64,000 bases of DNA from Xiphydria camelus (Eukaryota > Arthropoda > Insecta > Hymenoptera > Xiphydriidae), in the NCBI GenBank assembly GCA_963678675.1, contig OY783199.1:16512348-16576347 (forward strand), read 5' to 3'. This document shows, piece by piece, positions 25,901-39,800 of this stretch. Within the stretch, counting starts at the first letter, position 1, and each line of letters opens with the position of its first letter. The notes below the pieces were generated by a model. It made no database searches, was not told where the DNA came from, and was given only the letters and a program-made list of their open reading frames with translations. The position numbers were made by a program, and so were the translations under genes.

Positions 25901-26020
25901 CTGATGGCAACCGAACACTGCGCAAGTGGTCTCGTAATGCGAGGACGCGTCGGCAGTGTTGGCGTCGATCTAGATTCCCCGGTCAAAGACAAAAAGCGAA
26001 ATAGTATCATCGACGTTTAG
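22993..26020 (+). CDS. Sep4: septin, Septin-4/5-like GTPase
   Basis: Septins are GTP-binding proteins that assemble into cortical filaments used in cytokinesis and membrane organisation. Nine coding exons give 441 residues: 22993-23164, 23341-23517, 23698-23790, 23885-24050, 24136-24286, 24616-24781, 25119-25275, 25651-25732 and 25859-26020. Seen: polybasic HRKSVKRGF at 72-80, P-loop GETGLGKST at 88-96, G3 DTPGFGD at 145-151, G4 AKAD at 226-229, the septin-unique element including [18 protein letters not shown], and a C-terminal coiled coil ([22 protein letters not shown]). [15 protein letters not shown] just before the GTPase domain and NYRAQCI-like FRAQCIS point to the SEPT4/5 group. The start is the only in-frame ATG whose phase joins exon 2. 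An alternative first exon further upstream cannot be excluded. Exon 2 uses the AG at 23339-23340, because the AG 4 nt later would break the frame. Confidence 0.95.
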
Positions 26021-26566
26021 AGTGTCTTCGAACTCTATAAACGTAATTGCTAGAAATGCAGGGAGCATCACAGGGTAGCGGCACTCTAATCAAGATCCTG
26101 CGATCGTATGTTTTGTACGACTTCGATACGCCACCGCTTTATACAAAGTTCAATGTGGTCACGCTGCGCGACAAAGAGTAAAGGAGAAGGCAGCTGAACT
26201 TAAACTACGATAATATACGCGTAGGTATAATTAAGACGATATTAAAAGTATTTCACCAGCCAACTGTCACTGACGTCAAAGACCTAGTAGGACATTAGTT
26301 GGGAACGTCAATAGTGTGTGAAATGATAATAATATCTATAGGATAAAATGGCGTTAATTCTGATTTGAGGAGCGTTACTTTAATTATAATTATTTCCTTG
26401 CTGATGGAGTTTAATTCGAAATTGGTAGAATACTTTCTCGAAAGCTATATCGCAATTTATAAAGAAATTTCATAATAACTTGTATAAATATTTTAGAGAA
26501 AGTGAAATTAGTCGCGCTCCTCTGATCTGAATTGTAGTGCTCTGTCCTATAAAAGCATGAGACTTA

Positions 26567-26692
26567 GGGCCGGTTTTACCAACAGGTATAAATGCGGTAT
26601 AGCGCTATACTGAGAATAACCATAAGGCTTATTGCTGGTTATTCTCAGTATAGCGCTATACCGCGTTTATACCGTGTTGGTAAAACCGGCCC
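26567..26692. mobile_element. 126-bp palindromic MITE, PIF/Harbinger type
   Basis: Almost the whole element is one palindrome. It starts GGGCCGGTTTTACCAACA and ends with the complement TGTTGGTAAAACCGGCCC (with GT variants), and both halves contain GGTATAGCGCTATACTGAGA or its complement. TTA is present immediately outside both ends (26564-26566 and 26693-26695). A 3-bp TTA duplication with GGG/CCC ends is characteristic of PIF/Harbinger. Confidence 0.8.
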
Positions 26693-28410
26693 TTAGAAAT
26701 CGGGGGATAACGTACCAGATTGGCGAACGAGTTAGATTAACGGTTGCACCAACCAGTGATGGTTTTCTGAAGAGAATGGAATTCTTTGGTCCTTGCAAAT
26801 TGAACCCCTGCGTGGCGTGAAACTCTTTTCATTATCGGATCGCAATTCTACACAATAGAATGAGCATCAATGAAAGTGTGCGATTGAAAATCTAATTCAA
26901 AATGCCAGCGTATACTGTAACTATATCCACTTGAAACGGCATTCAACAGTATTAGACGTTGATATTTAATAGGTGACGGTACAGTCTATTGGTATTAGAT
27001 GCACACAGATTTTTCAAAGGAAACGTAACAACGGCTGCACACGTCAGACATTTTGTTCGATATTCATAACGATTGACGATAATTGTAATTGTTTCCAACA
27101 TAAACGATGTAATTGTACGACCGCGGAAAAAGTGATGTAGCAATCGAATTAGACTGTCGCGTTTTACACTTTACGTACTAATAATTTTACAATGAACAAC
27201 GCACACATGATGTGATGATGTAGGATTAATCAAGACTTTACACAAACGTAGGACGCTCTTTAAGGACACATGCCGTAATTGTATTGATGCAATGATTAAG
27301 TTTTGAATTTTAAAGCTCGATCGCTAATAGTAATCGGAGAAGCAATCTTGTTTTAACTACATTCCTTGTTTCATTGTTTACAAGCAACTGAATAGTGAAT
27401 GCTGAAGCGCGAGGTTCCTGTGCAGAATGTATTACCCGAATCGCGCCTGAATTCGATCCCGTTGAATTATCAGTTTGTTATATTTAATGATACTTTATTG
27501 TGATCTCATTCTTGTACGTAACAATAAATATAATATACAATAAGATATATGTATATCTGCGTTTGTAATAGTAAATCATCACGATATAACGAGTTCGATT
27601 GACAGACATTTCGTTGCGGAATCTACTTATTACTAATTTTAAAGTATATATAAAATTTGAGTCTATAAGTGGTCCGGTTTAAAAACTGTTAAGTTTCATT
27701 GAAGTTGGAACATGAGTATGATATCCTGCATACGTATAAATATATACCTATATGCTTATACGCATTGCGTTGGCATGGAATGTAAACTCGAACGAACGCC
27801 AAATCCTGTATAACTACAAAGACGAGTGCAATTTATTTTAGTTTTGAGAAATCTCTCGCAGTTTATAGCTTCCTTTTTTATTTTTCACTCTCGAGTCTCG
27901 AGCGCAGGGCAGTAAACGTTCCGTATAACTTTTTATTCATTATTCCTACGATTGAACGATTTTCCCGATTCTTCGACGCACTGCGTGTAAATATTATCGA
28001 GTGGTATAAAACACTTACGTAGAACTACACTGCGAGACTGTGAAAATAGAAGTGCAATAATTGCGATCGTCATTACGTGAAGATTCATTATTCGTGCACC
28101 CCGAGAGGCTCCGACGCTAATTAGGACATCGGTTTGTTAGTGAAAAAATAAATAATTATAAATAATCTCGCACTGTCTTCTACCAACGATATGCTGAATA
28201 TAAGTGATTTTATCTGCTATGGCAGTTCCTTCGCGCGAAGATGCACGATGCGTGAGCTTCGCGCAAATATATAATTGGCGCAAATTTCTACTGAGGTGTT
28301 TTGATCGTTACGTGTGCTTATTAATATCGCATTTAGATCTGTGGTTTTTTAACAATCAGAACAGCGACCATCTAACAGTATTCGTTACGCTGTTCTGCTT
28401 TCTTAGCTTA

Positions 28411-28538
28411 GGGCCGGTTTATTCACCTTCAGTTAAATTTACCCAGCAGATAATTACCTTGGATACAATTGTGCTGACAATTGTTTCCATAGAAATTACC
28501 TTTTAGATAAATTTAACAGGAGGTGAATAAACCGGTCC
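28411..28538. mobile_element. 128-bp palindromic MITE, PIF/Harbinger type
   Basis: It starts GGGCCGGTTTATTCACCT and ends AGGTGAATAAACCGGTCC, with TTA on each side (28408-28410 and 28539-28541). The termini match the element at 26567 but the interior differs (it contains ATAATTACCT and complementary GGTAATTT-type sequence). It is a sister subfamily. Confidence 0.8.
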
Positions 28539-29093
28539 TTAGAAGCTCGAACGCGGTACGTGGATATATATGTACGTATTTCCGTTATGCCGTTTTGCGA
28601 TAAAAGAAAAATCTATGCGGTATTTGTATCGATAATCACTGCTTCCATTTAACTCCACAATAGCGCTACTAGCTTTTATGAAGTGCGACTTTCATTAACA
28701 TTTTTTCTCCTTGCATTTACCAATTTACTAATACTTTCTACGCTACAATAGTTTTCTTTTACTAGATTAGTGTTATAGACTTTATTGGACGGAAAAATAA
28801 TACCAATACTTGTAGGCCTGTGTGGAAAATGCCGAGGAACGTTGTGCGCAATTTTCATCAGATTTTGACATAGCGAAAATACATCCCTAAACGACGATCG
28901 ATCGTCGTATCGATCGATACAATGGAAATGGTAATCGAATTTTTCTTGATTGCTCAGAGCACATTTAACGTCAATTGTTTCAAATCATCACTACCGGGAA
29001 CTGAGTACTTTTCAATCTCGGGTAATCTATTAAAGCATTGCCAAATGAAATGATCCATCGTGACGTCACAGAAATCTATTTAGCAATAATTAA

Positions 29094-29800
29094 GGTAGTA
29101 CTATCACGATATCGATTCATCTACGGAAATTCTGAAATTTTTTTCAGACGTAGATCTCGACAAAATAAAACATTTTTGTTAGAGAAAAAAACTATATCTA
29201 CCGTCGGAAAATAAAGATATTTAATTTTAAAGATGTGCATTTCTCCCATTTAACCTCATGTAAATAGGTATGCTTTGAAGTATTTTTTACTATATAAAGT
29301 TCTATAAGTTCTATATTCATAAAAAAATTTATATTAAAAAATAGGCAAGATCCACCGTTTAGTTATTGAGTAAAGAAATAAAATGTAATGACGCTATCAA
29401 TCACGTAGGAGGGGGAAAATTGAGCGGAGAGGATGTGGCAACAGCGCGTGACGTATTCAGTAGCAACACATAACCAAACACAACAATCTTGTCAGTATAG
29501 TGATGAAGCGGTGTTGCCATGTTTTTGATGCGGACCTTACGATACTAGTGTCCGTGTATCCGTATATACGAAACGGGAATGAATTGAGACAGAGCTGTAC
29601 GAATCTGTACGGTGTGGTGCATGAAGAAAATATGAAATATTTGTTGCTACAAAATTTATTCCCGTTTTTGTCCCGTTACGAAAAACATTCAAACGAAGCT
29701 TCAATGAGCAAATTTTAGAAACCTTTTCCTGCCGAAATGAACATTTTCTTATACCCCCCAGGTGCCCCTATTAGGTGGTGAGCCGAGCGATAGTACTACC
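29094..29800. mobile_element. 707-bp TTAA-flanked element with GGTAGTACTATC ends
   Basis: GGTAGTACTATC at the left and its exact complement GATAGTACTACC at the right are each bordered by TTAA (29090-29093 and 29801-29804). A TTAA duplication is typical of piggyBac-superfamily insertion, so a non-autonomous piggyBac-like element is a reasonable inference. The internal open frame (29500-29718, 72 codons) shows no transposase motif. Confidence 0.65.
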
Positions 29801-30889
29801 TTAAACTACACGCTAGGAATAGTGCAATCAGTGCTTTCACGATCCGATATGTCGATACATTCGACCATCGGAAAGAAGTAGAATCAACTCAGAGCATTTT
29901 ATGCATTTAAAAGAGGATCGTGTCCTCCGTAATCCTATACATAGTGACTACTCTCTTTAGAAAATAACAGCTGTAAAATCTGCAATTTGCAATAAGTTAA
30001 ATCTCAATTAACAATCAGTATTTATAGTAACGTAACGATGAAGGCAATCTTGGACCTTGTATAAGAACCTGGCTGTAAGGACAAGGATCTTGTATATGGA
30101 TTATAAAAATATTCTGAAAAAATGTCAAGTATTTACGTCAACGTTCCGAGAGAAAAAAAGAATTGAATTATACGCGGCGGCAGTTTGGTACGAGTAGGTA
30201 TGTAATTAAAATCAGCAGTAAAAACGAAAACCACGTTACACGCCCAGGTCTACTTTGAGCACCTTGAAAAGGCTCAAAAGCGTCGTCGCGCCGAAGTAAT
30301 TAAGCAAACAGTCATTACTCGCGATCGACATTAACAAGGAGGGCTGGCCGAGAATCCATTATTGACTTTCGTGTAGCCGACTAATTGGATGATTCGGGTG
30401 ATGCGTGCGACAATATTATGCAAGTTCAAGACAGAAAGCCCGACATGTGACAGTGACTTCTTGCAAGATGAAGAAAGCTTTAAGCGAAGTCGCTCAGCGC
30501 TCGATGCTTCGGTGCTCACCGCGTGAAATTCATCCTGATACAGATATAGTAGAGAAAATAGCTCGATTAGAATTCCTTAGAATCGACTAGTATCGCCGAG
30601 TTGGACTGCTCGAAAGTTCCGTAATTTCTCTCGACCTACTTTCCTGAAGAAGGACTCGATGGGTTTTCGCTTCAAAACGCCCGAACGTGATGCTTCGGCT
30701 GAGTGCGTTCGTGCGTACGCGTGCGCTTAATCTACAAGCAACAGAAAAACCGGCAGAGTTCGAGAACCATCAAGGCGCGAGCGGGACCAGTGTACGTGTG
30801 AATCTTCGAAGTCCAACGAAGCACGGCAACAGAGAAGCCGCGACGACGAGCAGGGCAACGCAACGACCGACCGGTCGATGGGCGTCCGA

Positions 30890-33800
30890 TCAGCCGAAGA
30901 GGTTGTTGACGAACGAGTTGAAGCCGTTGCTGATGGAAGAGAAGATACCGTTACCGGACTCGCCGGCGGTGTTGGCGCCCGAACTCGGCCTGAGGTGAAG
31001 CGTGTAGTCGCGATGAGGATGGGGTCGTGACTGGAGGTGCCCATTGTATTGTATAGATCCGTCGTCGCCGATGTCGTCTTGCCTCTGTAAAAGAAAAATC
31101 GTTAATGCCGCGTTTAGTCTGCGTTTCCCCAGCGGAGAACGATTATTGCTGATCGGGCGTGTTGCTCGTACCTACAGACTTTATTATTTCTGTATCATTA
31201 TATAAGATCGAATATGTATGTCAAAAAAATGCCAATTATACTTTATTGATATAATGAAACATAGTTTCGTGCGTGCTTCTTTCCATGAAGATTTTAATAT
31301 AATGCGTAAGCGATCCTCGTTGTCAGTGTTCCAAAATCTCTCTGGATGTTATTTTATCTGTACTTTTTTTCTGCGTACGAGCTTCACGTCGATTCAGCAA
31401 TAGACGAGGCGGCGAGACAATGACAAATGAGAGCAAAGCGAATGCAAAATTATACAACAACAACAAAAAATTCATCGTGATAAAACATGACAGTCTATTG
31501 CAGGAAACCACCGAGGACGCGTGATGTAACTGATATGATATACCTGGTCGTTAGAGTTTTGATAAAGTCCCTTCAACAGATTTTATAACAAATATCAAAC
31601 AATCCCTCAAAATCGCGATACTACCCGATAGATGTATACATACATTTATTCTCGATTTTACTGAATAACCGAGTTTAATTAGTACTACCTGAAGAGCATT
31701 TATGGAGGTTTGGACGAGTTATCGACACGGGAAGTTATTATTAGCAAAGCAGTCGGCATATGATAAGCTTTAACGGCATTCTACTTCCACGATCGATCCT
31801 GCTTACCACTAAACGCGTATTTTTATCCTCTTCTGCGATGGGCGAGAGGAAAACTAAAAATAGCGTACAATACGATTCCATATCGACGTTATTCTAATAA
31901 TTTCATATGATATTTATCCCGTGTAATGTGAAATATTCATTGAATAATAAGAAAATACATAGTATTTACTCTAACTAGGATAAGGCGGAAATCTCTAAAT
32001 CTATTCCTATCTCCCCCGAAAGAGTCTATAATATTCCTTGAGGGAGAGGAAGAGAGAGGGAGAGACGTAGAAAAGGTTTCCAATTTCTGAGATACATGTT
32101 TCGCGAATTTCCCTCTGGACCCGGGATGACAGCCTATATCCGGAAGTTCCCGAAGCCCCTATATTTATTGCCACCCAAGCTAACGACTGGCTCGACATCT
32201 CCCCCCAGTCGATCGTGAAATAGAACCCCGATAGTCATAATTTACTACCGACAGCGACAATTTTAACCCTCGTTTGAAATAGTATATCGCTGCAATATCA
32301 TATATAAACCAGTGGCAACTTTGAAAGATGTGTAAACCACTTCTTCCTCTGCATGACGCTTTTCCTGTTATAAGTGTAAGTAGATTATTAGCAATTTTCT
32401 AAACAACATTGATTCCAAAATTTTATAGATCGAAGCCGTCATATTAATTGCCTTCTATCGAATGTGCGCAACGAGATTGCTTTCATCAGAAACGATTTTG
32501 CAAAATGTAAATTGCAGCGTCGTCATCAGGCAAAGTATACGCGTGGCATTTAAAACTACCTCTGAAATTAAAACTCAAGTGTTTTAGAGTATATTAGTTT
32601 CATAAAGCGAAGGAGATTTCAGTGAGTGAGAGGAAAGATTCGAGTTAAAGATGTTCATATTGAAAGCGAAGAAGCTCTTCTCGTTTCTGCATTGTTAGCA
32701 TGGCGTACAAAATATAGCGAAGCAGCAGCATTTAGCGTACGCGTTGAAGTGATCGAAGAGGTCGAAGAGGGCAACGACGAGCGTATTTAAATCTTAACGT
32801 CGCGTAGTCTCTATGTAAATCTTTCGTTCGAAACAAACGAGTGGAAGAGATTTCTCAAACTGATCGATCTATACACTTCACTGACATTTGACGCATTGCA
32901 ATACGCGCGACGCCTCCCTCGTCACCTCCAAACGAGTGTATCTGTTGGATACTTACGTTACTCGTGGGACTAGCCGGATTAAAGGGACTACCGATAAGAT
33001 TAGACGAGTTATTAGGAGGAGGGAAAGACGATGGAGTCGGTGGCGACGGGGTCCTGGACTGAGGACAGATCCAGGGGCGGTGCAGGCTTTGAAGTGCGAG
33101 AGGGTGTTACTTCGTCACCGGCGCTTTCCCGGGCTATCCCCCAATCATCATCGCGATTATGCATCCATCTCTGAAACCACACCACCGCTGCCCCTCTGAG
33201 AGTGTTGCACTTTGTATATACAATCCACGAAGGGAAGAATCACCCGAGTATTAGACTGTGAGATCGTGTTCAGAGAAAGAAGGAAGATAGGAAGAGGTAG
33301 ACGTTCACCGAGGAAAAAGTGAAGATGAAACGAAGAAGGGATTTATTTAATTGCAACGATTCCGGACTTTACGTCTCCGAGAACAGTATTACGAATTAAA
33401 CCCGCAGGGAAGCCTTATAATTACGAGCTTGGTAGTAAAGAAGAAGAGAAAGAACCGGAGACGCGGAAAGAACCAAACGCTTTTATATAGAGCCCGACTT
33501 TGGCAATTTACTCGGTCGACTGTAAAACCTTCTCCGCGGCAAATGAACACGTACGAACTTTCGCGAGAGTGGATATAATAATGAACAGAGGGCCGTAAAG
33601 AGGAAAGGGGGGGAGGCGAATGAGGAGAGCTGCCTTTCATTTGTAACGATTCCGGGCTCAAATTCTCAAGTCCGTTGCTACGAATTGACGGCAGCTCCGA
33701 GTCCTAATTGCCAGCCGAAGGGACTAAAGGGGGAAGGAAATCGACCGTTTCCGGGGTCGAGTTTTTTCATCCCGCTCGATTGGTCACGAAAGTCTTCCAA

Positions 33801-36800
33801 TGATGGTCTGAAAAACGACGCATTCTAACAACGAAGCGGAGCGGAGGTGGAACGTGATCAGTCGACGTGACGTATTTACGGCTCGGTCGAGGACGAACCC
33901 GTTACCGGACGATCGTGGACACCATCTTCTTGCTACGTAGCGTTCCGTTTAAATGCAAACAAAAATATAAAGTAGCGTTCGCGTTTTTAACTCGTCGCCC
34001 CGTCGACGAATCGCCTGTTATACGCGTTAATTTGTCCGGCTGGACGACGTGGCCCGTTGAAATGTCGTTCCCAGGCAAGCGCACCGGGTAACCGACGCTA
34101 ACGGTAGAAGTAACGGTCGTCGACGACGGAGTTACCGGTTATGCGACGCCGGTGCACGAGTGGTACAGATATACGGGGGACAAGTATGTAGATTTCTATC
34201 GAACGGCTGATAGGGCCCGCCGAATGCAGTACCTCCATTACACGGCGAACACGATTGTCCGAGTTCCTTCGCATCTCGCTATCGTTACGAGACATCGCTA
34301 AAGGCGCGGCGAACGTACCTTCGTGGTGTGCAGGGTCACGTTGAGCAGCGTGGGATGCTGCTCCACGACCATGAATTCGACCTCCCGCGGACTGTAGCCG
34401 TTGGCGTAAACCTGAAAACGTCGACGTCGACGCGTTACACACCCGCGCGTATCGAAACTTGTGCTCTGCGCGATCGACGATCGTTATACGGACCTCCAGT
34501 TTGTAAACTCCAGGCAGCAGCACCCTCCAGAATTCGCCGTACTTGGTCGTGAGGAAGGTGATGTCGCGCGACTTGACTTTGACCGAGGCCCTCTCGACGG
34601 GATTGCCGTTTTCGTCGATGACGAACCCGTGGACTCCCCGGTGCGCCTCGGCCAGGAACCTCAGGAGAGACTGCGCGGGACGAACGGAAAGACACTGTTG
34701 CTCCCGGTTTGACAACAAGTTTCGAAAGCTATTTCTGCTAGAGAGGCTTTCCCGCGAGACCGAGTCAACCCGAAACTTATCCTAATGCTCCGGAAAAACT
34801 CACCACTCGATTCTCCTCCCAGTAGTGCGGCAGATCTTCCACCGGGGGATACTTGCAGCAAGACAGTTCCAGCGTGATCTCCATGCACCCGTTCCACACG
34901 TAATTAAAGTCCTGCATCCCTCCCGTGAGCGGGTACCACTCGGCGCCATTCGTTATGCCGTGCTTGAAGCCGGGCTGCGAGGGTGAGCAGGCTGCTCCTT
35001 TGAACATGGATCCGTGATTCTGCGAGTACGTCAGGGCCAAGTGGCGGAAGACGTCATCGTCGGGCGAGGCGTTGGGTGAGGAGGAGTAACTCTGGAACAC
35101 TGCGATAAGTGTACATTAATATCACGGCTGCGCGAATTCTAATTACTTCTCTCTCGGCAGTGTAATCGTACGGCCGTAATAAGGTCAGCGAGCTGGGGAT
35201 TTAACTTCTCGCATCACGGTGTACCTAACATTTGTATCGACGTATAGAGAAAATCAATATGCACATCGTATCGCGTTGGAGTAAGTAAATTGGAGGCTTT
35301 GATTTGTACGCGTGAAAAGAGTGATTTCAAGGGAACGCGATGAACCGTAATTACCATGCGGTCTCGATTCTCCCAAATGTCACGGCCTCTGCGTTACTCA
35401 ACCATGACTGTCAAGGCTTTGCGAGCTATCAATTACTACAGTCTGGTTTATATTGCTCTTTGGTCAAAATGTAGGTATTTCTCTGGCGGAAAAAAGAAGT
35501 CTACAAATTTGTACGCTGAAAACTACAACTAACTGCATCAAGTGGCAGTTGTAGTTTGGTGTAGATAGTTGTAGAAGACATTTAAAAGTTTCTAAGAAAT
35601 ATTACAACTTAGGATAACTGCATTATAGAAAGTTGTAGTTTGTTATAGTTTTTAGTAAAAACTAATTATTTCCAACTATTAACGCCATAAATTCAAAGGA
35701 GAGTAGAAAGTTGTAGTATTTCGTAGTTACTACAGCATATTACTCCGTACTACAATTTTTTATGGTCTATTAGAGGTATGTAGGAAACTTGTAGGTATTT
35801 GTTATATTTCTGAATTTATACGATATATATTACAACACTCTTTGCAACTATCTAGATGTCCAATCGAAGTGAAAAATACTACGTTCATAATATAATTATA
35901 TTATGAACACACTTAACTCTAATATTTTATTTTGATATTGACTTAGCTTAAGCTAATAAAATATTAGAGTTACGTGCTATACAAAAGCTTTCGGCTTCAG
36001 TTATTTGTTAACTTCAATCGAAGTGAAAAAAATACTGTGTTCACAATACAATTGTATTATGAACGCAGTATTTTTAAATTATAGTTTGTAATTAAATTAT
36101 AACTGAAAACTTGTGTGTAACACCTAACTCTAATATTTTATTATGACTGACTTAATTTAAGCTAATAAAATATTAGAGTTAAGTATTATAATAAAACTGT
36201 CACTTTTAGTTATCCGAAATTTGTGTTTTAGTTAATTTAAAGACAAGTACTTACATTTCACCGGGTTAGAAGAAAAAAATACTACCAAAATAAAAACCAA
36301 CTAACTACAAAAATTGATTCCGTTTACATAAAAAGTTGTAACTAATTGTAATTATCGCCGATTTGGAATGTTGTAGTTTTTCTAATTCTACATAGATAAT
36401 TGTACCTTTTCCCTACAACTTTCTATGCCAAATACTATAACTAACCACAAGATGTGTTTCAATTCTCGCAGTAAGTTAGTTATTTGCATAAAAATTTGTA
36501 ATTTTCTCCGTAGTCAATCTTAGCTTTTTTCCGCCAGGGTTGCATAAAAGCAAAAATAATATCGCTAATTGGACCATCCATTCCTTCGTTTATTATGGCT
36601 GCAGCCCATAGGCTGATTAATAAATGATAGCTCTCTCTCTATCATTGCGAACGAATACATGTCAGTTTACCATGACGAACAGCACAGGAGAGCAAACAGT
36701 TTTCGTAACGTAAATATTTGATCTGTGCGGCGCTTTGAGAAGGGCTGCGATAAACGTGACTACTTGTACCGTACCTGCACACAGCGGAGCCGAGCGACAT

Positions 36801-39800
36801 ATTCCTGGCAGCATGGAAAATTCACGCGTGTGAGTGTGAATTAAACGCAGAAATCATCGACGTCTTAATTTAATGAGAGAGATCCTCGCTTCGGGCGCGA
36901 CTCGAATTCAAAACGCCCGAAAGTTTCCTCTTCCGTAGCAGTCCCGACGATAAAATCCGTCCGCGTCACGCGTTCCCGGATGACGGCGATCGCGGTTTCG
37001 ATGGAAAACCGGTGACCGTGATGCCGCGATTCCGGACATCACACTTTCTAATCACAGTAATCGTCGGTCCCCGTGTATGTTGGTACACGCGGGACATTTG
37101 CGTGTCACCGCTCCCTTCGCGCCTCGTTGCACGGTTGACAAACCGTGAGAATACAGAGAAGACGCGGCGGCGTAACCAGTTTTCGCGCGTACTTTCCAGC
37201 ATTTTATTTTCTCCGAATGTAAAAACATCGAGATTCGTAGAAGCGTCGAAGGCCGCGCGGAATAACGCGAGTCGGAATACCCGCATGCACGTATAGATAA
37301 GAACGGCGATGCACCGGCGTAAATGTATTGAAAAATGTTTACTCCTTTCTCGACCTCGTCAGCGCTCCTCGCGTAACAGTATTTAAATTCTCATCTCCCG
37401 GCGCCTCGACTCGCGCGTTCGCGCTACGCCGAGTGAATTATCGGGAAGCACACACACACATTACGCGCATATGTATATCTCGCGCGCCCGACTATTCACG
37501 GACTGTTTCCACTCCTGGAATCCCCGGAGTTCGCTTACAATTTCATTCGAGAAATGGAACAAACGGACTCACGCGAATTTGGCGTGTTGTCGAAGGGATA
37601 GCTGGCCACCAAGGCCCCGCCGTGCAAGCTTCCTGACAAGACGAACTGTATCTTCGACACCCAATCCTTAATGGCCTCCGTTTCCGGCTGACTCTTCTTG
37701 TTATTCTGCTTGAAGTAATCCGGGAAATTGCGGTTCAAGTCGAAGCCCCGCGCGTTGTACCTGGTGGGAAGGAAGGAGAGTTTTGACGAGAGTCAAAATG
37801 AATATAATAGCGGGACGATGACCGCTGGAACCGTCTTTTTCAGGGATCAAAGACCCACCTGCCTTGGCTGCCATTGCAAATGCCCGGTTTGGAGACTTCG
37901 AAGCCGTCCGGGTTCAGGGAAGGTAGGATGTGGATCCTGGTGTTGTCGAGCAACCAAGTGATGTATGGATCGGTGTTGTACTTTGTGACGAGCAACTGTA
38001 TGGCGTAGAATGAATATACTTGTATTATTTCATGTACGCACCCTTTAAACGAAGAATAAATACACAAGTCGGAGGGTGGCGACGACATAGGCATGTATGT
38101 TGAATATGATCCAGATATTACGCATTCCTGGTTACCGGTACTATGAGTAATGCGCAATCTAGCAGAAATGAAATAATATCATGTGCCAGTTTCTTCCCCT
38201 CGATTATAGAAGCATTTGCAGTTCTTTTTCAGCACGATTGCTTTATTTATTCGTACACGGTGCGGCGTTTCGCTTCGTCAAGCATATCGCTCGTTTTCAC
38301 GGTCGTATCTTGTCTCAGCAGCACGTGCACCAGCTTTCAGCTGAATCTCCCTTCGAATACACCAGACGCTGGTAGTAAATGTGAAAGTGTCTTTGACTTC
38401 CTTAAATGCCATTGACACGCTTGAGATCCGTGAGCACCATTTGCGGTTCTCGTAAGAATTCCGAGCAGTTACAACGAATAGTAGCTGCTTATTCGGCTGC
38501 CTCCCGTGCCGGATAAAAGGTTCGTCATAACTTGATATCCGGACGCAGAAGCATTTATATCGTTACCGTTAACTCCCGGTCAATGCCTCCAAATATTTAC
38601 TCGTAAGCGGTATAGAATAAAAGTTTCGATAGTAATAGCAGGGCTCAAATTCAATCAACGAAATCATAAAGTTTTTCAAATCAACGAAAAACTTTAAGCC
38701 GACTCTTTGTAAATCCTTCATCCCTCGTGTCTCGAATGAGTAAATGGTTTAAAAATATTCATAGACGACAGCCGTAGTAGCGTAATTTCCTCGTCCTCGT
38801 TTAGTCCCTCATCCCCTGTACTGTGCATATCGACTTTCCCTGAGATGCCACGTGAACCAAAACCAAGCGTGTGGTCCTGCCACGTGACCTTCGTGTCTCA
38901 TTATGCCAGAGAGGGACGCGAACGACAATTATAAACGGCCCGGTGGTCCGACCAAAGTGAAATGGGACGGAGACAAGGTTGACGCTCGATAAATTTACAT
39001 ACGTGAATGAGATGTAGCATCATCTCGCGACCGACCGCCTCGTTTCCGTGAATGTTGGCCACGTATTTCACGTCGGGCTTGCCGATCATGTGCTCGTAAG
39101 GCGAGGCCGACACCACCATCACCCACAAGTCGCGACCTATTCGACAGAAGAGACATTCCGGTTATTCCGTCTGTAGTTTTCCGGCCGGGTCGCCTCTCTC
39201 CCCGCTTCTGACCACTCTTCAGTGATCATCTTCGGCGCTGAAAACGCGTAGAGCAAGGCTGGTCCATAATTACAAGGGGGAAAGCAAGCCGTGAGAAAGT
39301 TTTCTTTATTCGCCGATCATCTCCAAGGAGGACGCGTAAGCCTACGCTGACCTCCTTTCGGTCATGCCACGGTAGACGCGAAAGAACTCGAAGGCTTCCT
39401 CGTAATAATAGGCGAGATGAAATCCATCGAATTATGGAATATTGTTGAAACAAGAAAGTATAAGGATTCAATCATCTCGAGCTCTTTTGTGCACGAGTGA
39501 AATCTTCTCTGATGCCTGTTATAAAATCTGTCATCGCCGCGTCCTCTTCGTGGAATCAATCTCTTTTCCCGTTGCGGAAAAACGACTTTTTGTACGTTCG
39601 TTCGATAGCGGAAAAAGTGTAGGGCTATTGCGGAATCGATAAAATGAAAAAGAGACGAACCTTTGACCGACTTTCCTATGGTGTAAAGTGCGGTAAGGCT
39701 CTGGTAACGTAGCGACGTTGCCCTGAGGAATCGGCTCATCTGATCGTAATTGTGGTACTTGAATTCAATGCCGTAGGGCTCGTCGTAAATGGAGTAACGA

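Larger units (their letters stand above)
26021..30889. other. intergenic between convergent septin and carboxypeptidase, with MITEs
   Basis: These 4.9 kb carry two 126-128 bp palindromic elements and a TTAA-flanked 707-bp element (listed separately). The rest is AT-rich and must include the 3' untranslated regions of both convergent genes. No gene is supported. Confidence 0.5.

Noticed and set aside
34098..34718. 206-codon minus-strand frame
   Set aside because: Only 34494-34670 is coding (carboxypeptidase exon 6). The rest is read-through into introns on both sides, and the donor after KLE (gtccgt) fits the family.
34777..34804. Carboxypeptidase exon 5 ending at CGA (gtggtg) instead of GTG (gtgagt)
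   Set aside because: Both keep the frame, but gtgagt is the far better donor, so the extra Val is kept.
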